Shown here: positions 9,730 through 19,074 of the stretch, one piece after another | How positions within the stretch are numbered: the first letter of the stretch is position 1 | How the letters are laid out: every line of letters starts with the position of its first letter | Source: Pegoplata infirma | Taxonomy: Eukaryota > Arthropoda > Insecta > Diptera > Anthomyiidae | Length of the DNA: 64,000 nt | Assembly (NCBI GenBank): GCA_963921195.1 | Contig: OY992540.1 | Span: 193,782,692 to 193,846,691, forward strand | Direction of reading: 5' to 3' | The notes under the pieces: generated by a model | What the model was told of the DNA's origin: nothing | Seen by the model: the letters and a program-made list of their open reading frames with translations, nothing else | The model's database searches: none | Program-made: the position numbers and the translations under genes

Positions 9730-10085
9730 AATTATAAAAATAAAATGTTTGAGCTCGAGGCCTGAATTTTGTAATTAAAACTCTACTTTATTTATTTCCA
9801 ATATTTCGCTACTCATCGAGTAGCATCCTCAGGGAGTATAGTGGATTTAAAATAGAAACACAAATTTTAAATATTAACGTTGTTTATCGCTTTTCATCAA
9901 ATTTAGTATAACTTGTGTTGAATAGCGATAAACAACGTTAATATTTAAAATTTGTGTTTTTATTTTAAATCCACTATACTCCCTGAGGATGCTACTCGAT
10001 GAGTAGCGAAATATTGGACATAAATAAAGAAGAATTTTTATTACAAAATCCAGGCCTCGAGCTCAAACATTTTATTTTTATAATT
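9730..10085. mobile_element. Inverted pair of Penelope-like ends (162-bp arms)
   Basis: Left arm 9730-9891 and right arm 9924-10085 are near-perfect reverse complements separated by 32 bp. Each outer end reads 'gagctcgaggcctg' (or its complement) and each arm contains the block CTGAGGA, a 7-bp stem GCTACTC/GAGTAGC, GAAATAT and TGGA. That block resembles the hammerhead motif reported at Penelope-like element ends (family knowledge). A related 'cgagctcgaggcc' segment with CTGATGA occurs at 58870-58985. No protein domain is present. The element class is inference from this motif arrangement. Confidence 0.55.
9983..10018 (+). ncRNA. Hammerhead-ribozyme-like motif, right arm
   Basis: CTGAGGA (9983-9989) fits CUGANGA. 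The stem GCTACTC (9991-9997) pairs with GAGTAGC (10001-10007). GAAA is at 10008-10011 and is followed by TAT then T, giving the palindromic ATAT that could form a minimal stem III in a dimer. GGA (10016-10018) pairs with TCC (9980-9982) as stem I. One extra T (9990) lies between core and stem II, so activity is uncertain. The mirror copy on the minus strand is at 9797-9837. Confidence 0.4.
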
Positions 10086-10242
10086 GTTTGTTTTTTTCAT
10101 CATTCCACCCTGTATCACAGAGTGGTGTTGGGTATTACAATAACCTCAAACGGGCAAGCCCGCCTCTAAACGGCCTATTCTTTTAGGCATCTCCTGGAGT
10201 ATCCTTGTAAGGAATCAACTGATCGAACTTGCAAAATCATTC

Positions 10243-10818
10243 TACACAGAAAAAATACAAAATAAATTAATTAAAAAAATCGTAGATTTAAATAAAAAAA
10301 TAATTAAATCCGGACCAATCACTAAAATGCGCATATAAATTAAAAATATTTGTATATCATTAATTAAAAATAAATGAATATTTATTTAATTAAAAACTTA
10401 ATACTATAAATTAAAAATTTAATTAAAATAAAAAAAATAAATAAAGTTTTAAAACTGGAGTTTTTATTTATTTCGGTTTGAGTCCATATTAATTATTTCT
10501 AAGAAATATTAATTTTTGTTGTACAATGAGAAAATCTGAAAAAATTAATTGACAACACAGGCTAAGTGGAGATGTCGACAGCTTTCGGAAGATGCCACCC
10601 TTCCTTCGTCAGCACTCTTCGATTGTCACTGTAGGTGTGTAAGATTAAGTTTTAAAAGTTTTAATTATATAAATTAAAAATTTAATTAAAAAATTTTTTA
10701 AAACTTAATCTTAAAAAAAATAAATTAAAAACTATACATTTTTTTTAAATAAATAATTTAAAAAAACACTTTTTTTAAATAAAATAGTATAAAAAAATGT
10801 TTCTTCAAACTTTAATAA
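10243..10818. mobile_element. TACACAG-family AT-rich MITE, interrupted
   Basis: It starts TACACAGAAAAAATAC and shares the internal order 'cgga..atcac.aaaatgcgcat' with the better preserved copy at 46176-47112. The interior is built from 'aattaaa' repeats. A 192-bp Penelope-like fragment is inserted at 10455-10646. I could not locate the right end before the next element at 10820, so the right boundary is approximate. Confidence 0.45.
10444..10657 (-). mobile_element. Penelope-like terminal fragment with 11-bp target duplication
   Basis: The 192-bp insert 10455-10646 is the inverted counterpart of 2993-3190 and is flanked by AAGTTTTAAAA on both sides (10444-10454 and 10647-10657), a probable target duplication. 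On the minus strand CTGACGA lies at 10596-10602 and GAAA at 10573-10576. The small size and the duplication suggest that the 192-bp unit itself transposes, presumably with help from a full Penelope-like element. Confidence 0.55.
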
Positions 10819-11393
10819 ATATCGCGACCTTGGAACAACAATGTTCTATCTGACATTTTTTTCAAAAATGAGTTATATATCGCATCTCACTAAAGTGACT
10901 ACGCTCTTTCGATTGGCGTTCTCAGTTTTTCTCTATCTCTTACAGCTTCTGAGATATTCAATTCAACAAGGTTCTATCTACGTTTTTTTGGTTTGAGATT
11001 CAGTTAACAAGGGTCTAACTGGCTGATAGAACCTTGTTTACCAAAAAAGCCCATATTGTTTTGCAGATAGAACCATGTGGACACTATAATTGGAAACAGA
11101 ACCATGTTGCACAGATTAAAAATTGCATATTGCACAGATACACTTAATAAAAAAACTTGTTAAATGATAAGAAAAGCTTGTAATTTTTTTTCTATCTCCT
11201 ATTTTGCGAGAATTCCTATTAAAAATTACCAAAAAATTTTGTAATTTTCAAGCTTTTTACCAATCAAATTATAAATTTAAACCTTTTTTGACGCGATAAA
11301 ACTTAAAAGGAATTCTCGCGACTTAACTAGATTTTTTGCTACATCCTTTTTTACGAGAATTCCTTGTAAAAATTACGAGATTTTTGTTTCTAT

Positions 11394-12213
11394 TACACTC
11401 TAAAAAACGCATGTAAACTTACTATTATAAAGTGGGTAAATTTTTGTTGAATAGCACGCATTTTGTGTTAATATAAGCACAGAATGCGTTAAATACTTTT
11501 AAACCAATTAAACACACAAATTATAAATATTATCCGTTAATTCAAATATTTTACACACAAATGTGTAAATAAAATTGTCAACCAACATACATACACACAT
11601 GTTAAATAACTAAAACGCCAGACAAAAGTATAAGCTTCCGTAGCGTAGTGGTTAAGATGTGTACTTTCAAATCGGAAGGTGGCGAGTCCGATGCTCGCTG
11701 GCGTCGAATGTTTTTTTTTTTGTTATATTTATTCACCTCTTTTTTATTTAAATTGACCACTAATGGTCAATTTATTCAATTTACACATTCAGAGTAAAAT
11801 TACCCAATTTTTAGTAGGAGTCAGTGTTACCATATATTTTTTGGAAAAATCTTATTTTTTCTGAAAAAAAATCTTTTTTTTTGTAAAAAAAAAAAGTATT
11901 AAAATCGTTTTAAAAAATCCTAAATTGTATTTTAAATTCAATTTTAACATAAAAAACAAGTTAAAGTATAGCGTAGAATGAAAAAATAATACTAAATTTA
12001 TAAAAAATATATATTTCTGAGGTAATTTGAGCTTATTTAGAAATTCAATTTTTGTTTTTACCTTTCCAAAAATCTTTTTTTCAGAAAAAAAATCTTTTTA
12101 GCACCTCAAAAAACTTGCAAAAAAAGATAAATCTTGATATATGGCAACACTGGTAGGAGTCCAGTTTCCTACTATAAATTGTGTAAATTTCAACAAATTT
12201 TGATTAGAGTGTA
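11394..12213. mobile_element. Inserted MITE with CACTCTAA ends
   Basis: TACACTCTAAAAAAC at 11394 and TGATTAGAGTGTA ending at 12213 give short inverted ends (CACTCTAA) with TA on both sides. It interrupts the outer MITE: 'ttgtttctat' before and 'aaaattactagaattcc' after belong to the surrounding element. It carries a tRNA-like sequence at 11636-11711 and has no coding capacity. Confidence 0.5.
11636..11711 (+). pseudogene. tRNA-like sequence (SINE-head-like)
   Basis: GCTTCCGTAGCGTAGTGGTTA resembles the 5' half of insect tRNA-Val, including an A box (TAGCGTAGTGG). GCGAG-TCCGATG-CTCGC forms a perfect 5-bp T-arm with a 7-nt loop. The acceptor ends do not pair and no good anticodon stem forms, so it is not a working tRNA. 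Confidence 0.45.
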
Positions 12214-13159
12214 TAAAATTACTAGAATTCCTTGTGAAAAATAGTTTTTTCTTGTAAATTTAAAATTTTTTCGTAAATTTTGGCTGCGGATAACTAACGT
12301 TTTACCAATAAAAATTTAAATTTATAAAAAAAATATAAATTTCGATCACACAAAACACAAATTAACACAGGATAACGAGACTTTTTCTAGTAATTTAACA
12401 TGTTTTTTTTTTTAATCTTGTAAAGTTACCAAAAAATTCTCGTAAAATTATTGTTTGCTACGAGTACCTTCTATTTTAAGAGAGTTTCTAGTAAAAATTA
12501 CAATTTTATTGGTAATAAGCTTGTAAAATTACAAACAATTTGCAAGGTTTTCACTAATAAAATTGTAAATTTACAACTTTTTGACGCGATAAAAATTACA
12601 GGGACTTCTCGTAACTTAACTAAGTTTTTTCACCTCCTATTTTACGAGAATTGGTAGTAAAAATTATGAGCTTTTTTGTAATTTTACAAGTTTTTTACCA
12701 ATAAAATTGGAAATTTACAACTTTTTGATGCGATAATGCTTACAAGGAATTCTCGTGCCTTAACTATTTTTTTTTTGTAAAAGTACCTTGGAAATTTGTA
12801 CATTTACGAAAAAAATTGTAAAATTACAAAAAAAAAAATTATATATCGATAAAAATTTTTTTGTTAAAAAACAAGGAAAACTGTAAGATATTTGTAAAAT
12901 GGGATTACGGGACTTTTTCTAGTAATTTGACAAGGTTTTTTTTGAGTTTAGAACCAACTGTAAAGAAAAATATGTGTTAAAAGTCACATGAGCACAAACT
13001 TGTCTTGAAACTTATTGAAAATAAAGAGTTTCCTCCCTAGTGGCTTTGCTTGGAGCTTTTGCGACTCCCAAAAAATAGTTTTAACACACTCGAGAAGAAA
13101 AATAATGTAACTGGGTTACTAAAAGATGCGATTAATAATTAAAATCCGTAAAACGAATT

Positions 13160-13470
13160 CCTGAAGCAATGTTTTTAAGTAAAAACACATGAAATAAAAG
13201 GCTTTTGATAAAACTTCAGTTACTCCAACAGCAGTACTGGCGGAAGAAGTGTGAACGATATAGCACCAGCCTTTCAAAAAAAACTGTCGAAAAAGTATTC
13301 GAAGACAAGAATATCACAAAACTGTTAACATGGAGCGATTCTGGTGGTACTAAAAAGCAAAAATTCCATTATGGCCCTAGCAATGAAGTATTTTATTAAA
13401 ACTCATGCCGATGATGAAAGCATTGCAATGAAATACTCATTACCAGGCCTAAAAACTGACCGTTCTCTTC
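13160..13470 (+). pseudogene. Unidentified coding-like remnant
   Basis: Frames read for example KCERYSTSLSKKTVEKVFE, TWSDSGGTKKQKFHYG and, after a frameshift, HADDESIAMKYSLPGL. Composition looks protein-like compared with the AT-rich surroundings, but I recognise no family. It lies inside the foldback element 10820-13970 and may be a relic of its transposase. It is followed by a run of about 14 C (13481 onward). Confidence 0.25.
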
Positions 13471-14220
13471 CCTCTATGTACCCCCCCCCCCCCTAATAAC
13501 GTGTGACATTATTTTTCCTGCTCTACAAAATATGAAAAATATTATGAAGATCCCAGGTGGACACTAGGGAGGCTTACCTTGTAAGTCGGTTTATTTTTGA
13601 TTAACAAATGTTGTATTATTATATTGAAATCCAAATAACACAAGGTTCTATTTGCAAAAAACTATTTCTTACAGAAACACAAGGTTCTATTTGGCAGTTA
13701 GAACCATGTTGTCCAAATTCATGTGCCTTATCGTTGAGCAACAGAGTTCTATCTGCTTTTTGAGACTCAAATTGTGCAAAAACTAATATAGTAGCGCGAA
13801 TATTTTCAAATACATAATAAAATTTAAGGACTAATTTAAAATTATTCAAAAACCGTTTTTAAATTTAGTCAAAACTGACTTAGTAAAGCGATAACCAATA
13901 TTCAACCTCAGTTTTCTCAATAGTAGTGTTGGTGCAAATAGAACCTTGTTGTTCCAAGGTCGCGATATATTTATGCCGTAAAAACAAAGTCACTAACAAG
14001 GGAAGTATCTCAACCCTTATGAACCGATTTGTCTGAAACTTAAAATATATATAAAAAAGACGATTTTAAGGCTGGGGTGTGTCGGCTTATCGGCCATATC
14101 AGTGTTTCAAAATTTCGTTGTCCCCTTATGAAACAATGAGGACTTCCGGGAAAATTTCGATAACTCCCGAACTAACAGGAATATCCTCTAGAGCAAAAAT
14201 AGGTGTCGGCTTAAATTTAA

Positions 14221-14979
14221 TACACTCAAAAAAAAAAAAACTTGTAAAGTTACCAATAAATCTCGTGATTTTACGAGGCTATTCTCGTAAAATATGACGT
14301 AGGTAAAATTCTCGTAAAATTACGAGGATTTCCTCGTAATTTTAAATGCACCAAAAATTGGTAAAATAACCAATTTAATTGGTAATAATACTGTTTTAAA
14401 ACCGGAAAAGAAAAACGATAAACTTACAAGAAAAAATGGTAAATATGTTTAAAAAAATGGTAAATTTACAAACCAAAATGGTAAATTTCCAAAAAAAAAA
14501 ATTTTTGTTAACAACATAAATCCTCGTAATAAAATTATTTTTTGTAAAATAACTGTTTTTTTTTGTAAATTAACTACTCCTCCTTAAATTAATCCTCGTA
14601 ATAAATTTTTCAAAATTTTGTCAACTTTTTTTTTTAAATATTTTTCAATAAAAAAAAAAAATACAAAAATAAATAGTTTTTTTGTTAAACAACATAAATC
14701 GTCGTATAACATAATTTTTGTAATATAAAGTTTTTTTTTTGTAATTCAACTAGAATCCTCGTAATAAAAACTTTGTTGTAAAATTACAGTTTTTTTTTGT
14801 AAGATAACCTTTCAAAATGGTTGAATACAATTACGAAAATAAACTTGTAAAATTACCAATAAAACTGTAGTTCTCGTTTGAGCAAAGTACAAGATTTTTT
14901 GTTAAAAAACAAGGAAAATTGTTAAATAATGGTAGAATGGGATTACAAGGCATTTTACCAGTTTATTTTTTTGAGTGTA
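14221..14979 (+). mobile_element. TACACTC-family MITE, copy A
   Basis: Begins TACACTCAAAAAAAA at 14221 and ends TTTTTTTGAGTGTA at 14979. Inverted ends CACTCAAAAAA with TA on both sides. Interior blocks include 'cgtaaaattacgaggattt', 'ggtaaatttacaaacc' and 'ggtagaatgggattacaagg'. Closely related to copy B (15144-15910) in the same orientation. Confidence 0.75.
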
Positions 14980-15143
14980 AGGATTATTTTGTATTTATAT
15001 GGACATCGTAGGTCTATATCTTCATATAAATACCCCCAACATTTACACATTTTCATGAAAAAAATATTTAACGAAGACAAACTTTTACAAGGTTATGTCA
15101 CATTTAGATAGGCATTAAAAAAACCTTTCTTCTCATATGTAAA

Positions 15144-15910
15144 TATCATTAAAAAAAAAAAAGCCTTGTAAAGTTACCAAAAAATCTCGTGATTTACGAG
15201 GCTATTCTCGTAAAATAGGAGGTAGGTAAAATTCTCGTAAAATTACGAGGATTTCCTCGTAATTTTGAATGCGCCAAAAATTGGTGAAATAACCAATTTT
15301 ATTGGTAAAAATATTGTTTTAAAACTTGAAAAATAAAAAAAAAATGGTAAACTTACAAGAAAAAATGATAAATATGTTTAAAAAAAATGGTAAATTTACA
15401 AACCAAAATGGTAAATTTACAAAAAAAAATTTGTTAATCAACATAAATCCTCGTAATAAAATCATTTTTGTAAAATAACTGTTTTTTGTAAATTAACTAG
15501 AATCCTCGTAATAAATTTTTCAAAATTTTGTCAACTTTTTTTTTAAATATTTTTCAATAAACAAAAAAAAAATAAAAAAAAAAATAAAAAAAATTATTTT
15601 TTTGTTAAACAACATAAATCCTCGTATAAAATAATGTTTGTAAACTAACATTTTTTTTGTAATTCAACTAGAATCCTCGTAATAAAAACTTTATTGTAAA
15701 ACTACAGTTTTTTTTTTGTAAAATAACATTTCAAAATGGTAGAATACAATTACGAAAATAAACTTGCAAAATTACCAATAAAACTGTAGTTCTTGTTTGA
15801 GCAAAGTACAACATTTTTTGTTAAAAAACAAGGAAAATTGTTAAATGTTGGTAGAACGGGATTACAAGGCATTTTACCAGGCGTTTTACCAGTTTATTTT
15901 TTTGAGTGTA
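15144..15910 (+). mobile_element. TACACTC-family MITE, copy B
   Basis: Same order of internal blocks as copy A and the same right end (TTTGAGTGTA at 15910). The left end is decayed (TATCATTAAAAAA). Copies A and B are inserted in the same orientation within one host element, 165 bp apart. Confidence 0.7.
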
Positions 15911-16168
15911 GTTTCTTAGAAAGAAATGGCTGAAAAATCCATGAAAAGAAATAAAAAAAAAACGATTTTTTCACCTTTTTTTGACACATGTTTTCAATAC
16001 CTAAATCCCCGATATGGCCGATAAGCTGAGACACCCCAACCTTAGAATTGTCTCTTTTATATAAATTTTACGTTTCAAGCAAATCGGTTAATAAGGGTTG
16101 AGATACTTCCCTTGTAAGACAATTTTATAAAGTTGATTATAAACCTTTTATAAACATACACATAAAAC

Positions 16169-17469
16169 TAAGGAGTGAGATCATAAAAATGTTAACACAC
16201 ATTTTTGCCTACAACTTTGGTGTAAAGCTTCCAAATTTTTTTTTTTTCGGCAGTTTACATTTTAAAAATATGTCAGTTAATAAATTAATTTACATCATGA
16301 GTTTTAATTTGCAATTTTTTACACAATGGACGATGAAAGAAAAGTGCGTTCAGAAATAATTAAACATTTTCAACAAAACCAAACATGGACATACAAAAAA
16401 ATTGCCAAAGAAACTAATGTATGCCGCCAAACAGTTTCAAAAGTGTTAAAAAGGTATCTGGAACACCTAACAATTGAAAGGAAGCCGGGAACAGGAACAA
16501 CGACTGGTTATCGTAACATTGGTAAGGCATATAAAGTTAAAAGCATCCTTAAGAGAGCTCCTAACACATCTGGCAGAAAAACAGCTCGGTTAGCCCAATG
16601 CTCAGACTTTTTTGTACGTAAAGTGAAACGTAAGGCGGGACTAAAGTCCTACAAAGTTCAAAAAGTTCCCGATAGAAACGCTTTTAAAAATTTGGAGGCC
16701 AAAACCAGAGCTAGAAAATTGAAATCAAATTTTATAAAAAAATACAACTGTTGTGTAATGGACGACGAAACTTATGTCCTGGCTGATTTTGCGCAGCTCC
16801 CTGGTCAAGAATTTTATGTTTCCGATGTTCGAGGAAATGTTGCGGAAAAATTTCGGTCAAAAAAGCAAACGAAATTCCCCAAAAAATTCCTAGTATGGCA
16901 AGCCATATGTAGCTGCGGCCAAAGAAGCCAGTCATTTGTGACATCTGGCTCTATAAACAGCGAAATTTATATCAAGGAGTGTTTGCAGAAGAGACTTCTT
17001 CCGTTCTTGAGTCAGCACAATGTATCCACTTACTTTTGGCCCGATTTAGCATCTTGTCACTACAGCAAGAAAGCGCTGGAGTGGTATAATGATAATAATG
17101 TGGTTTTTGTACCAAGAGAGGCAAATCCACCAAACTGCCCGGAGCTCAGGCCAGTGGAGAGATATTGGGCTCTTGTTAAAAAAGAATTAAAGGGCACAAA
17201 AAAGGTCTCCCAGGACATGCAAGATTTCAAACGTAGATGGACCACCTGCTCTAAAAAGGTGACAGAAACTACCATAAAAGCCTTAATGGGAGGGTTTCCG
17301 GAAAAAGTGGATAACTTTGTTCGTAGTGGTTAGAGTTCCATGCGGTTTTTTTGTTATGATTTTGTATTAAATTTTATTTAATAAAAATTTGGTTTGAAGT
17401 CTTAAAATTCAGTAGTCTGTTTTTTATTTAACTTTATGTGTGTTAACATTTTTATGATCTCACTCCTTA
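16169..17469 (+). mobile_element. Tc1/mariner (DD37E) transposon, apparently complete
   Basis: Perfect 32-bp terminal inverted repeats at 16171-16202 (AGGAGTGAGATCATAAAAAT then GTTAACACACAT) and 17436-17467 (reverse complement), flanked by TA at 16169-16170 and 17468-17469, the target duplication of this superfamily. Length 1.3 kb is usual for Tc1/mariner. One uninterrupted transposase gene occupies the centre. It has the structure of a full, recently inserted and potentially autonomous copy. Confidence 0.95.
16326..17333 (+). CDS. Tc1/mariner transposase, DD37E type
   Basis: A 335-residue protein that would bind the element's inverted repeats and catalyse cut-and-paste transposition in the nucleus. 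Residues about 21-44 (WTYKKIAKETNVCRQTVSKV) form the N-terminal helix-turn-helix; KPGTG (about 53-57) resembles the linker before the second DNA-binding domain. The catalytic triad is D147 (MDDETY), D240 (WPDLASCH) and E278 (RPVERYW), with 92 and 37 intervening residues. That spacing matches the DD37E group known from mosquitoes (ITmD37E) and other animals (Traveler). Length is normal for the family and no frameshift or stop interrupts it. The start was chosen because the ATG opens the only long frame and lies 123 bp inside the left repeat. The last residues (NFVRSG) end 102 bp before the right repeat. Activity is not proven. Confidence 0.93.
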   Translation: MDDERKVRSEIIKHFQQNQTWTYKKIAKETNVCRQTVSKVLKRYLEHLTIERKPGTGTTTGYRNIGKAYKVKSILKRAPNTSGRKTARLAQCSDFFVRKVKRKAGLKSYKVQKVPDRNAFKNLEAKTRARKLKSNFIKKYNCCVMDDETYVLADFAQLPGQEFYVSDVRGNVAEKFRSKKQTKFPKKFLVWQAICSCGQRSQSFVTSGSINSEIYIKECLQKRLLPFLSQHNVSTYFWPDLASCHYSKKALEWYNDNNVVFVPREANPPNCPELRPVERYWALVKKELKGTKKVSQDMQDFKRRWTTCSKKVTETTIKALMGGFPEKVDNFVRSG

Positions 17470-17479
17470 TAAACAAAAT

Positions 17480-17780
17480 GAGAATTCAAAAAACTATATG
17501 AGAAATAAAAAAAACTTTCAGCAAACTGTTTATACTTACGTAATTTTTTTGTATGTAATACAATGCAAGAAAACAACACACACTCGCGCACTCACGGAAA
17601 ACAAAACTAAACCAAAAAAAAACTAAGTAAAGCTAAAAATTTAATTAAACAATTAATTATATCAATTAAATATTTAATTAATGTTAAATTTAAAACAATT
17701 AAAATTTTAATTAAAATAAAGTTACAAATTTATTTAAACAATTAATTATATTAATTAAAAATTTAATTAATATTAAATTA
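17480..17780. repeat. AT-rich TTAATTAAA repeats (MITE-like remnant)
   Basis: Low-complexity blocks such as 'taattaaacaattaattat' recur twice and resemble the interior of the TACACAG family (10243-10818, 46176-47112). No ends are visible. A 28-bp block 'aaacaattaaaattttaatt...' at about 17693 recurs at about 18355, on the other side of the DINE-like element. Confidence 0.4.
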
Positions 17781-17782
17781 AA

Positions 17783-18360
17783 CAAGTAAGAAAATTATAG
17801 TCGGTAAGGCCGACCATATAATACCCTACACCAGAGTTTCCCGGAATATGGGTCCCAAGTTCAAATATGGACTGATTAGATCTATATTTTGTCAAATCTT
17901 TAATAAGTGTAAAAAAACACTCTTAAATCAAATTTGATTGATATGCGTCTTTCTGTTGACAATATACCGCTTTAACTGAATATCGGGCAAAATTTTCAAA
18001 TAGGGGGGCAAAATTTTCAAATAGGGCGGGCCTAAGTCCAAAAGTGGTCCGATGATAATCAGATTTCATAAGGTTGTTAATGTATGCGTTTAACATACAC
18101 AAACAGAATTTTAATTAAATATTTTCTATTTTCATGAAATTTGAGAGATTTATATGAAAATCGGGAAGGTGGTTTGTATGGGGGCTACATGAAGAACCGG
18201 TCCGATTTCTTTATAATTCGGAATGGTGATTTGTGTAGATAAAACATGAATACCTGCCAAAGATACCTATTATAATGCGGTTATTAGAGTCATTTGAGCC
18301 AAAACTAAAGAGGACCTTTGTATGGGGGGTAGGTCTAAATATGGACCGATATAAAAACAA
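17783..18360 (+). mobile_element. DINE-like (Helentron-associated) fragment, ACAAGTAAG end
   Basis: It begins ACAAGTAAGAAAATTATAG followed by a short hairpin (GTCGGtaaGGCCGAC) and 'ataccctacacc', then 'cccggaatatgggtcccaag'. The same end occurs on the minus strand at 48450-48730 and as a tandem pair at 9089-9510. The internal segment has several 'ggaccgat' and 'gtatgggg' blocks. Non-coding. The class is inferred from the paired short hairpin ends seen in DINE-1/mini-me-type elements. Confidence 0.5.
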
Positions 18361-19070
18361 TTAAAATTTTAATTAAAATAAAATATAGAGACTTTGATCA
18401 ACACAATGGGATTTTTTTTTTAAATTTTATAAAATCCTGTTTTTGCAAAATATAAAATTTTTGCAATTTTCCTAACATTTGCACTTTGAGATTGACAATT
18501 ACTTTTTAACTATTTGTCCGATCACAACAGTCTACGGGTCAATTGAAGTCTAACGGTAGCCCCTGTTAACCCTTTATTAGCATACAAATATAGTTCGATT
18601 CATTTTGGACCATTTTAATATAACCCGTCTATAGGCGGAGATGCAGATTAGAGGGTTAAGTTTATATTTACTACCAAATAGTTCATCATATTTATCGTCT
18701 TAGAATTGATGAAGTGTACTTTTTAGAATTTATTTAAATTTGAGTTAAAATTTTCTTAGCATTTAATTAAAAATTTAAAATGGCGACATCCCGAAATTAA
18801 CGCGAGATAGAACAAAACGGATGAAATTTTTAAAAGAAAGTACTATAAGGAAAAATATGGAATAGCCTAGCTCTATTCATCTGGCGACCCCATCGGCCCC
18901 TAATTTTGAATGTAAAGTTCATAAAGCATTCCCGAGATTTTACAAATGCACATATCTCGGTAAATACTTCCAACACGTCAAAAAGTCCACCAGCATTTCA
19001 ATATAAGTTTCCGCTAAAACTTTTAAGCTGTCTCTTTATATTTTTTAAAATTATGTATCAATTAACAATT
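18361..19070. other. Intergenic DNA, no gene seen
   Basis: No motif recognised. The open frame at 18906-19091 is short and shows no family signature. Confidence 0.5.
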
Positions 19071-19074
19071 TTGT

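Larger units (their letters stand above)
11139..12950. mobile_element. TACACTC-family MITE with TAC/GTA-rich palindromic interior (split copy)
   Basis: It starts TACACTTAATAAAAAAAC and ends TTTTTTTTGAGTTTA, matching the TACACTC...GAGTGTA ends of the copies at 14221-14979 and 62053-63703. The interior is a patchwork of 'ctcgtaaaatt', 'ttacaagcttttt' and 'acgagaattcc' in both orientations. A different element (11394-12213) is inserted inside it. Non-coding. TA flanks fit a Tc1/mariner-type or other TA-targeting transposase. Confidence 0.55.
10820..13970. mobile_element. Foldback DNA element with AGAACCTTGTT subterminal repeats, host of nested MITEs
   Basis: The ends are inverted: 'tatcgcgaccttggaacaac' at the left (about 10820) and its complement at the right (about 13940-13968). 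The subterminal 11-mer AGAACC(T/A)TGTT and its complement recur about five times near the left end and about five near the right (for example 10962, 11028, 11066, 13642, 13679, 13939). Such arrays are usual binding sites for a transposase. No intact transposase is inside; a possible coding remnant is at 13160-13460. A TACACT MITE (11139-12950) sits inside, itself carrying another insertion. Superfamily is not assigned. Confidence 0.6.
13991..16120. mobile_element. ACTTACAAGG-family TIR element carrying two MITE insertions
   Basis: Terminal inverted repeats of about 110 bp: 'actaacaagggaagtatctc' near 13993 and its counterpart 'gagatacttcccttgtaag' at 16099-16117, continuing through 'cttatcggccatatc'. 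The interior (14120-14220 and 14980-15143) matches the related elements at 21932-22532 and 55520-56032, for example 'acttccgggaaaatttcg' against 'actttcgggaaaatccgt'. Without the two MITEs the element would be about 600 bp, like its relatives. Non-coding and non-autonomous. Superfamily undecided. Confidence 0.65.

Noticed and set aside
11636..11711. Functional tRNA-Val gene
   Set aside because: The 5' half resembles it, but the acceptor and anticodon stems do not pair.
16732..17275. Minus-strand frames of 70 and 71 codons
   Set aside because: Antisense shadows of the Tc1/mariner transposase.
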